A stretch of 6,327 nucleotides of DNA from Actinomyces sp. (GTDB lineage: Bacteria; Actinomycetota; Acidimicrobiia; Acidimicrobiales; Aldehydirespiratoraceae), in contig RFFY01000442.1 in the NCBI GenBank assembly GCA_003697065.1, positions 1 to 6,327 on the forward strand, given 5' to 3'. A program made the translations under genes and the position numbers. Shown one piece after another: positions 1-5,326 of the stretch (within the stretch, counting starts at the first letter, position 1; each line of letters opens with the position of its first letter). A model generated the notes under the pieces. The model saw only the letters and a list, made by a program, of their open reading frames with translations, made no database searches and was not told where the DNA came from.

Positions 1-1278
1 GAGCTTGATCGGGGTGGATCCCAGCTCGAAGGCCTCGCGGAGCCGGCGCTCGAGATAACGCAGGTAGGTACGGGGCAGCTCCCGGTTGGCGAACAGGGTG
101 AAAGTGGGCGGGTCGGTCGCGCCCTGGGTGGCGTACAGGACCCGGGCGCCCCCCGGCGCGGGGTGATCGGCCTGGGCGGCACGGATCACCTGGTTGACCG
201 CCCGGGTGGGGACGCGGGTGCGGTAGGCGCCCACGGCCTCCCGCAGGGCCGGCCACAGGCGCCCCACGCCCCGGCCGGTGAGCGCCGACAGGCGCATGAC
301 GGGCACCTCCCCGAGGAAGGACAGACGACGCTCGACCTGGTCGGCCACGTCGAGGCGCTCTTCGGTGCCGAGGAGCTCCCACTTGTTCAACACCACGACG
401 ACAGGGCAGCCCGCGGCGTCGACCCGTTCGGCCAGACGCTGGTCCTGGTGGGTGACACCGACGGTGGCGTCGATGACCAGGAGGGCCACGTCGGCGGTGT
501 CGATCGAGCGCAGGGCCCGCACGAGGGAGTAGTACTCGGTGTCCTCGTCGATGCGGGCCCGGCGTCGCATCCCCGCCGTGTCGACGAAACGGATGGGGCC
601 CTCGTCGGTGTCGACGATGGTGTCGACACTGTCACGGGTCGTGCCCGGCCGGTCGTGGACGACGGACCGGTCCTCGCCGATCAGGCGGTTGAACAGGGTG
701 GACTTGCCCACGTTGGGCCGACCGACGATGGCGACCGAGAAGAGGCGCTCGTCGTCGGGCTCGGGCTCGGCCTCGGCCCCGGTGTCGGGCAGGAGGGCGC
801 ACAGGGCGTCGAGGAGATCGCCCGTCCCCCGTCCGTGCAGAGCCGACACGGCGTGGGGATCGCCCAATCCGAGGCCGAGCAGCTCCCACGCCGCCGCCTC
901 GTGGCCGGCGTCGTCGACCTTGTTGGCCACGAGGAGAACCGGGGTGTCGAGGCGGCGCAGGAGAGAGGCGACCTGCTCGTCGTCGGGGGTGATGCCCACG
1001 GTGGCGTCGACGACGAAGAGCACGGCGTCGGCCTCGCGCATGGCCTGCTCGGCCTGCTCGGACACCTTGTCGTCGAGGGCGTCGCCGCGCACCATCCAAC
1101 CCCCGGTGTCGACGACCGTGAAGCGGCGGCCCTGCCACTCGGCGGTGAGGGACTTGCGGTCGCGGGTGACGCCGGGGCGCTCCTCGACGATGGCCTCGCG
1201 GCGCCCCACGAGGCGGTTGACGAGGGTCGACTTGCCCACGTTGGGGCGTCCGACGACGGCGACGACGGGCAGGCTCAC
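1..1278 (-). CDS. der: Ribosome-assembly GTPase Der (EngA), 3' end cut by window edge
   Basis: Der is a cytoplasmic GTPase needed for maturation of the 50S ribosomal subunit. The 426 visible codons show the diagnostic layout of two tandem G domains followed by a KH-like domain. The first G domain has the P-loop GRPNVGKS (residues 10-17), switch motif DTGG (57-60) and NKVD (119-122). An acidic linker (about 165-178) leads to the second, with GRPNVGKS (186-193), DTAG (233-236) and NKWE (298-301). The KH-like domain starts near residue 340, and the visible protein ends in STPIKL. Homologues continue from this point with a short basic tail, so I infer about ten residues are missing. All nucleotide-binding motifs are intact. 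The GTG start at 1278-1276 overlaps the TGA of the upstream radical-SAM gene as GTGA, with a weak GGGGG ribosome-binding site 6 nt upstream, which points to translational coupling. No earlier start is needed to complete the first P-loop domain. Confidence 0.97.
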   Translation of the reverse strand, partial: MSLPVVAVVGRPNVGKSTLVNRLVGRREAIVEERPGVTRDRKSLTAEWQGRRFTVVDTGGWMVRGDALDDKVSEQAEQAMREADAVLFVVDATVGITPDDEQVASLLRRLDTPVLLVANKVDDAGHEAAAWELLGLGLGDPHAVSALHGRGTGDLLDALCALLPDTGAEAEPEPDDERLFSVAIVGRPNVGKSTLFNRLIGEDRSVVHDRPGTTRDSVDTIVDTDEGPIRFVDTAGMRRRARIDEDTEYYSLVRALRSIDTADVALLVIDATVGVTHQDQRLAERVDAAGCPVVVVLNKWELLGTEERLDVADQVERRLSFLGEVPVMRLSALTGRGVGRLWPALREAVGAYRTRVPTRAVNQVIRAAQADHPAPGGARVLYATQGATDPPTFTLFANRELPRTYLRYLERRLREAFELGSTPIKL

Positions 1279-2684
1279 CGCACGCCCCCGCGGAGCACCG
1301 GACCGACCGGCGTCCCCGCCTCCGTGGCGGCCAGGGCGGCCCGGAGAGCGGCGCCGTCGGTGGGGACGACCTCGACGGGCCGGGGCAGGTCGGCCGGGGT
1401 CGTGCCGTCGAGGAAGCGCCCCCGGCTCAGGCAGACGTCGGGGAGCAGGTAGCGGTGACCGGGGGGCTCGTCGGCGAGCACCCGGGCGATGTCGGCACCG
1501 ACCATGAGCCCGGTGACGGCGGTGTTGCCGCCGAAGAAGTGGTTGGGCACGACGACGAGGCGGACGTCGTCCCGACCCAGCTCGTCGAGGAGGGGCCCGA
1601 GGACGGCCGCGCCGAGGACGCCGGTGAGGATGCCGACCGGCGCTCCCGCGGGGACGGGGGCGGGTCCGGCGTCGGAGGCGGTGCGCGGGGCCCGGTAGCC
1701 GGCGGCGGGGGCGCCGTCGACCCAGGCGAAGAAGCCGGGGCGAGGACCCCCGCCGGGCCGCTGGCCGCGGAACTCCATCTCGAAGGCCCGGGCCATTCCC
1801 ACCCCGTCTTCGTGCATGGGGAAGCCCTCGTAGGTCTCGGCGGGGGGGAAGGGACGCCCGGCCCGCAGGTAGTACTCGTCGGCGGCGAACACGAGGCGGC
1901 GGCCCACGAGCTCGGTGAAGATCCCCTGCCAGCTCTCGACGAGATCGATCACCGCCGCCGCCTCGGCGACGGTGTGCGGCCGCATGCGCGGCGAGGGGTT
2001 GAAGCGCGACACACCGAGGGGGACGACGCAGACGGTGGCGAGCTCCCGGTAGGCCTCGGCGATCCCGGCCAGGGTGTCCTCGAGCACGGTCCCGTCGTTC
2101 ACGCCCGGGCACACGACGATCTGGCCGTGGACCTCGATCCCCGCGTCCAGCAGGGCCCGGAGCCAGCGCAGCGACATGGCGCCGCGCCGGTTGCGCAGGA
2201 TCTCGGCCCGGCGGCCGGGGTCGGTGGCGTGGATCGAGACGTGGAGGGGCGAGAGGCGCTCGGTGATCACCCGCTCGAGGTCGAGCTCGGTGAAGCGGGT
2301 GAGGGTCGTGAAGTTCCCGTAGAGGAAGGAGAGGCGGTAGTCGTCGTCCTTGAGGTACAGGGAGCGCCGCATCCCCTTGGGGAGCTGGTGGATGAAGCAG
2401 AACTCGCAGTGGTTGTCGCAGGTCTGCACCCGGTCGAACAAGGCGGCGTGGATCTCGGCCCCGAGGGGTTCACCCTCCTGCTTGGTCACGCGGCGGGTCA
2501 CGACCTCGTCGCGCCCCGCCGGCCTCACGCTCAAGGTGACCACGGCGGGATCGCACAGGAGCTGCCACCGGATGACGTCGCGCGGCACCTCGCCGTCGAT
2601 GGCGAGGATCTCGTCGCCGGGCCCCAGGCCCGCCCGGGCGGCCGCGGAGCCCGGCTCGACGGCGACGACACGGGGCGGGGACAT
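1275..2684 (-). CDS. DUF512 family protein: PDZ domain plus radical SAM enzyme of unknown reaction
   Basis: A 469-residue protein. The N-terminus (about 4-65) is a PDZ-like domain with the carboxylate-binding-type segment AARAGLGPGDEILAIDG. It is followed by a radical-SAM cluster motif CX3CX2C at Cys89, Cys93 and Cys96 (CDNHCEFC), then FIHQLPKGMR and HVSIHATDP. The C-terminal DUF512 part carries the family signature NHFFGGNTAVTGL and a YEGFPMHEDGVGM segment; many relatives have ENG where this has EDG. The family (PF04459; TIGR03279 in cyanobacteria) has no established substrate. The 4Fe-4S cluster and SAM cleavage are predicted from the motif. A Pro/Gly/Ala-rich insert (roughly 350-385) separates two parts of the C-terminal domain. 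The reading frame stays open far upstream, but only from the ATG at 2684 does it read as family sequence. The ATG lacks a ribosome-binding site and sits just after a -10-like TATCCT, fitting a leaderless start. It lies upstream of der, an arrangement also known from Clostridia, which hints at a role near translation or ribosome assembly. Confidence 0.93.
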   Translation of the reverse strand: MSPPRVVAVEPGSAAARAGLGPGDEILAIDGEVPRDVIRWQLLCDPAVVTLSVRPAGRDEVVTRRVTKQEGEPLGAEIHAALFDRVQTCDNHCEFCFIHQLPKGMRRSLYLKDDDYRLSFLYGNFTTLTRFTELDLERVITERLSPLHVSIHATDPGRRAEILRNRRGAMSLRWLRALLDAGIEVHGQIVVCPGVNDGTVLEDTLAGIAEAYRELATVCVVPLGVSRFNPSPRMRPHTVAEAAAVIDLVESWQGIFTELVGRRLVFAADEYYLRAGRPFPPAETYEGFPMHEDGVGMARAFEMEFRGQRPGGGPRPGFFAWVDGAPAAGYRAPRTASDAGPAPVPAGAPVGILTGVLGAAVLGPLLDELGRDDVRLVVVPNHFFGGNTAVTGLMVGADIARVLADEPPGHRYLLPDVCLSRGRFLDGTTPADLPRPVEVVPTDGAALRAALAATEAGTPVGPVLRGGVR

Positions 2685-2691
2685 CGCAGGG

Positions 2692-2697
2692 AGGATA
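2692..2697 (-). promoter_or_regulatory. -10 element of probable leaderless promoter for DUF512-der
   Basis: On the minus strand TATCCT (TANNNT type) lies 7 nt before the ATG of the DUF512 gene, so transcription would begin at or within a base of the start codon. The region just before the ATG contains CCTCC, the opposite of a ribosome-binding site, which supports leaderless translation. No convincing -35 is visible. The link between TANNNT and leaderless starts is known from actinobacteria; its use here is inferred. Confidence 0.5.
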
Positions 2698-2730
2698 CCG
2701 GGGTGGCTCCGGCGAACTCCCGGTAGGGCA

Positions 2731-2751
2731 CGGTCGCTCCGGAGCCGACCG
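2731..2751. repeat. 21-bp imperfect palindrome in divergent promoter region
   Basis: Outer arms CGGTCG (2731-2736) and CGACCG (2746-2751) flank the perfect 8-bp palindrome CTCCGGAG (2737-2744), with a single unpaired C at 2745. It sits between the two divergent start codons, 47 bp from the DUF512 ATG, and overlaps the putative -35 of the acetyltransferase promoter. It could be an operator. In such GC-rich DNA, chance self-complementarity is common, so confidence is modest. Confidence 0.35.
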
Positions 2752-2774
2752 GGGTCCCGGCGGTCCTCTAGCGT
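2745..2774 (+). promoter_or_regulatory. Probable leaderless promoter of the acetyltransferase gene
   Basis: A -10 element TAGCGT (2769-2774) lies exactly 6 nt before the ATG at 2781, so the predicted transcription start is the A of the start codon. A weak -35 candidate CCGACC (2745-2750) is 18 nt upstream. No purine-rich ribosome-binding site precedes the ATG, which agrees with a leaderless transcript. Confidence 0.55.
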
Positions 2775-2780
2775 CGGGCC

Positions 2781-3986
2781 ATGTCCGTCACCTCCTCCGT
2801 CCCCGCCCCGGTCGCCACCGTGCCCCTCCGCCCCGGCGACCACGCCGCCGTCCACGAGCTCGCCCGCATGGCCTTCGGCGAACGCTCGGCCTTCGACCCC
2901 GATCTGCCCCGTCCCGCCCCCGATCGTCACCGCTGCGTCTACGACGGTGACCGTCTCGTCGCCAACGCCGTCACGGTGGACTTCACCCAGGCGTTCGGGG
3001 GACGGTTCGTGGCCTGTGGCGGTCTGTCGGGGGTGATGATCGCCACCGACCGCCGGGGACGGGGTCTGGGGCGACGGGTGGTGCACGACAGCCTGGTGGC
3101 CATGCGCGAGCGGGGGCAGGTGGTCAGCGCCCTGTATCCCACGACGGCCTCCCTGTACCGCAGCCTCGGCTACGAGGTGGCGGGCTGGTGGGGCGAGACG
3201 GCAGTCGCCCTCACCGACCTGCCCGGCGACGACGAGGGGCTGGACTGGGAACCGTGCCGGGTCGACGACGCCCGCGTGCGCGAGGTCGCCCACCGGCGGG
3301 CGGCGCTCCACGACGGCTGGGTCGGCTCCCCCGAGTACCTCTGGCGCCGTCGGGCCCACCGCCGCGGTGAGGGGGTCGACGACGACTGCTTCGTCGGCTC
3401 CCGCGACGGGGCACCGGTGGCGGCGGTGTGGTTGCGCTACCGCGACGCCGACGACGCCGTCTTCGCCTTGTCGGCGGGTCTGCTGACGGGCATCGACCAT
3501 CACGCCCTGGTGGCGGCGTGCGCTCTCGTGGCGGCGCACGCCACCACCACCCGCGAGCTGGTCACGACACTGCCCGAGCACGTCCTGGCCGGGGTCTGCG
3601 AGCATCCCCAGCGGCTCCGGCGCCGCGACCAGTGGGTGTGGATGCTCCGCCTGGTCGACGTCGACGGTGCTCTCGAGGCCCGGGGCTGGAACCCGGCGGT
3701 GGAGGCGTCGGTGGTGCTCGGCATCGACGACGATCCCGTGTTCCCGGCCAACGTGGGCCGACGCCGCCTCGTGCTCGAGGGCGGTCGGGCCCGGGTGATC
3801 CCCACCACCGACGACGCCGACGTGAGCGCCGGGGTCGGCACCTGGGCCCGCTGGTACGCCGGTGGCTCGGTGACGGCGGCGGCGCGCCGCGGCGAGGTGA
3901 CGGTGGGCGACCCCACCGCCCTGGCGCTCCTGGAGGCGGCGGTGGCCACCGGCACCGGCCCCGCCACCCTTCCCGACTTCTTCTGA
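2781..3986 (+). CDS. Eis-like GNAT N-acetyltransferase with SCP2-type C-terminal domain
   Basis: A 401-residue cytoplasmic acetyl-CoA-dependent N-acetyltransferase of the Eis family. Members have two fused GNAT-like regions and a sterol-carrier-protein-like C-terminal domain, and Mycobacterium tuberculosis Eis has nearly the same length. The acetyl-CoA motif is TDRRGRGLGRR (about 89-99). SLYRSLGYE places a tyrosine at residue 126, the position of the general acid in mycobacterial Eis. The chain ends in LPDFF, and in Eis the carboxylate of the C-terminal phenylalanine acts in catalysis. The SCP2-like domain begins near MLRLVDVDGALEARGW (about 288). Eis enzymes acetylate amines such as aminoglycosides at several positions; the natural substrate here cannot be told. 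The ATG at 2781 is chosen because a TANNNT element lies 6 nt before it and the following sequence matches the family N-terminus (PLRPGDHAAVHELARMAFG). The gene is transcribed divergently from DUF512-der and appears monocistronic. Confidence 0.92.
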   Translation: MSVTSSVPAPVATVPLRPGDHAAVHELARMAFGERSAFDPDLPRPAPDRHRCVYDGDRLVANAVTVDFTQAFGGRFVACGGLSGVMIATDRRGRGLGRRVVHDSLVAMRERGQVVSALYPTTASLYRSLGYEVAGWWGETAVALTDLPGDDEGLDWEPCRVDDARVREVAHRRAALHDGWVGSPEYLWRRRAHRRGEGVDDDCFVGSRDGAPVAAVWLRYRDADDAVFALSAGLLTGIDHHALVAACALVAAHATTTRELVTTLPEHVLAGVCEHPQRLRRRDQWVWMLRLVDVDGALEARGWNPAVEASVVLGIDDDPVFPANVGRRRLVLEGGRARVIPTTDDADVSAGVGTWARWYAGGSVTAAARRGEVTVGDPTALALLEAAVATGTGPATLPDFF

Positions 3987-4037
3987 CCCGGCTGCGGCCC
4001 GGCCTCTCCGGTCCGGTCGACGGCGCCCTCTGGGAGG

Positions 4038-4065
4038 TTGCGTTTCGCTATCTTTCATGTATTTT
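4038..4065 (+). promoter_or_regulatory. Candidate promoter of the pseudokinase-LysM operon
   Basis: TTGCGT (4038-4043) and TATTTT (4060-4065), separated by 16 nt, form a housekeeping-sigma-like promoter in the only clearly AT-rich stretch of the window (about 4037-4088). The predicted transcription start is near 4072, some 80 nt before the pseudokinase start codon. TATCTT (4049-4054) is a second possible -10. The intergenic position before a co-directional operon supports the call; no expression evidence is available. Confidence 0.55.
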
Positions 4066-4068
4066 CAT

Positions 4069-4090
4069 TGCTCATGGTTCGACATGAGCA
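4069..4090. repeat. Perfect 8-6-8 inverted repeat just downstream of the -10 (candidate operator)
   Basis: TGCTCATG (4069-4076) and CATGAGCA (4083-4090) are exact reverse complements around the 6-nt spacer GTTCGA. The repeat starts four bases after the candidate -10 and covers the predicted transcription start, where a repressor would block initiation. An RNA hairpin is less likely, because a transcript starting near 4072 would lack the outer bases of the left arm. No T-run follows on either strand, so it is not a Rho-independent terminator. Confidence 0.55.
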
Positions 4091-4157
4091 CCGCGACCCC
4101 CCACCCCCGCCGCCCGCCACACCGCCGGCGACAGCCCGGGCACGGAGGCGGCGATGA
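4074..4157 (+). other. Possible 27-codon leader ORF with a six-proline run
   Basis: An ATG at 4074 lies 8 nt after TATTTT, close to the predicted transcription start. It opens a 27-codon frame ending in TGA at 4155-4157, so it overlaps the pseudokinase ATG (4154) as ATGA. The predicted peptide has six consecutive prolines (residues 9-14) and ends RARRRR, both features that can slow ribosomes. It could act as a translated leader controlling the downstream gene. Against this, its third codon positions are less GC-rich than in the genuine genes here and it lacks its own ribosome-binding site. It may be chance. Confidence 0.2.
4144..4148 (+). promoter_or_regulatory. Ribosome-binding site fixing the pseudokinase start
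   Basis: GGAGG lies 5 nt before the ATG at 4154. In the same frame a TGA stands at 4085-4087 and no ATG, GTG or TTG occurs between it and 4154. The start is therefore well determined and the protein cannot be extended upstream in this frame. Confidence 0.8.
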
Positions 4158-5326
4158 GCGGGGTGAGCGTCGACGAACGGGACGGGCGCCTCGTCGTGGT
4201 GAAGCAGAGCCGCGGGGAGGCGGGACGACGCCGCCTGGGCCGCGAGGCGCAGCTGCTGGGCCGCCTCCGCCATCCCGGCGTCGTGTCCCTCGTCGATCAC
4301 GGCGACGACGGCGCGGTGGCGACCCTGGTCACCCTCCACACCGGCACCGACACCTGGGCGACCCACCCGACCGCCGGCGCCCGTCTGTCATCGGCCGCTG
4401 CGGTGATCGCCACCCTCGCCGACCTTCACGCCGCCGGCACCGCTCACGGGCACCTCAGCGCCGACCACGTGATCGCCGCGCCCGACGGGCGCCCGGTGCT
4501 GTGCGGCTTCGGCGACGCCGTGGCGACGACCCCGGCGTCGGTCCGGGCCGACCTCGAGGCCCTCGCCACCGTGTTGGAGGACCTGGTCGAGGCCGCCCCG
4601 ACACCCCATGACGCCGCCGGCATCGCCGAGCTGGCCCGTGCCGCCCGGCTCCCCTCGGCGACAGCAGCGGGCCTGGTGACCGCCGCCGACCGCCTGGCCG
4701 CCGACGCCCCACCGCCAGCCCCCTCGCCCCTACCCGGTCCGACCGGCGCGACGCCCCGCACCGACGCCGTCCGACGGCTCCTGTCCCGCCACCGCCTGCC
4801 CCTCGTGGGCGCCGCCCTCGCTGCGGTCGTCGTCGGCGTCCTGATCCTCCGGCGCCCGGCGGTCCCGGCGGACGCCGGGTTCCCACCCACCGCGGCGATG
4901 GTCGCGGACGCGGGCACGGCTCCCGGATCCGAACCGGCCCCGTCGCCCACGGTGACCACTCCCCCACCCGCCGCCGACCCGCCTGTCGAGCCCGTGACCC
5001 CGGGCGGCGACACGGCCCCTGACGGCACCACCATCTGGGTCCATGCCGGACGCCGGGTGGCTGTCGGCGAACCCGGCGACATCGTCGTCGTCGGACGCTG
5101 GCACTGTGACGAGCGTGCCACCCCCGCCGTCCTGCGGCCCACCGAAGGCAGGGTGGCCGTCTTCGCCGCCTGGCCGGAACCGGGTGCGAGCGTCGCCGCC
5201 CGCCCGGTCGCCGACGTCGACGGCGCCGTCGACCTGGTGGCCGAACCCGACGGGGCCTGCGATCTGCTGCGGGTCGTGACACCGGAGGGGTCCGTCCTCC
5301 TCGATCCGTCGGAGGCCGTGTCGTGA
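4154..5326 (+). CDS. Membrane-anchored pseudokinase with exported C-terminal domain
   Basis: A 390-residue protein resembling a bacterial Ser/Thr kinase of PknB-like layout but with the catalytic parts lost. The frame begins at the equivalent of strands beta2-beta3: VVVK supplies the beta3 lysine (K17) and REAQLL the helix-C glutamate (E31), with no glycine-rich loop. HRD is replaced by HGH (98-100, HGHLSADHVI) and DFG by GFG (118-120). ADLEALATVLEDLV (132-145) matches the helix-F region with its conserved Asp133. Residues about 182-200 are Pro-rich, followed by one transmembrane helix (about 215-232), a Pro/Ala/Thr-rich linker (about 235-290) and a beta-rich extracytoplasmic domain (about 291-390) with two cysteines, C318 and C369. 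I infer a cytoplasmic pseudokinase domain acting as scaffold or binding module, not an active enzyme. It overlaps the next gene by 4 nt (GTGA), so the two are co-translated. The kinase-fold assignment rests on motif positions and is not certain. Confidence 0.75.
   Translation: MSGVSVDERDGRLVVVKQSRGEAGRRRLGREAQLLGRLRHPGVVSLVDHGDDGAVATLVTLHTGTDTWATHPTAGARLSSAAAVIATLADLHAAGTAHGHLSADHVIAAPDGRPVLCGFGDAVATTPASVRADLEALATVLEDLVEAAPTPHDAAGIAELARAARLPSATAAGLVTAADRLAADAPPPAPSPLPGPTGATPRTDAVRRLLSRHRLPLVGAALAAVVVGVLILRRPAVPADAGFPPTAAMVADAGTAPGSEPAPSPTVTTPPPAADPPVEPVTPGGDTAPDGTTIWVHAGRRVAVGEPGDIVVVGRWHCDERATPAVLRPTEGRVAVFAAWPEPGASVAARPVADVDGAVDLVAEPDGACDLLRVVTPEGSVLLDPSEAVS
5311..5315 (+). promoter_or_regulatory. 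Ribosome-binding site for the LysM gene inside the pseudokinase end
   Basis: GGAGG lies 7 nt before the GTG at 5323, within the last codons of the pseudokinase gene. It supports the GTG start, which overlaps the upstream TGA (5324-5326). A GTG at 5318 is out of frame with this gene. Confidence 0.75.

Noticed and set aside
701..735. 35-nt direct repeat with 1229-1263 (three mismatches)
   Set aside because: Both copies encode the P-loops of the two homologous G domains of Der, so this is gene-internal domain duplication and not a mobile or regulatory repeat.
163..1452. Long plus-strand open frame opposite der
   Set aside because: It is antisense to the whole Der domain set, has low-complexity His/Asp/Gly/Val composition and no recognisable domain. 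It is a typical GC-rich shadow frame.
1455..2726. Long plus-strand open frame opposite the DUF512 gene
   Set aside because: It mirrors the radical-SAM gene on the other strand and has no domain signature. The opposite strand has clear family motifs.
3987..4036. Possible terminator after the acetyltransferase gene
   Set aside because: Several short CCGG-type complementarities exist, but there is no stable stem followed by a T-run, so no terminator can be supported.
2685..4058. Upstream extension of the DUF512 reading frame on the minus strand
   Set aside because: The frame is open, but it reads antisense through the Eis-like gene and lacks protein-like composition. Family sequence begins at the ATG at 2684.
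4057..4611. Plus-strand frame starting at the ATG in the AT-rich patch
   Set aside because: It becomes Arg/Pro/Gly-rich and runs out of frame through the pseudokinase. No ribosome-binding site, and its ATG precedes the predicted transcription start.
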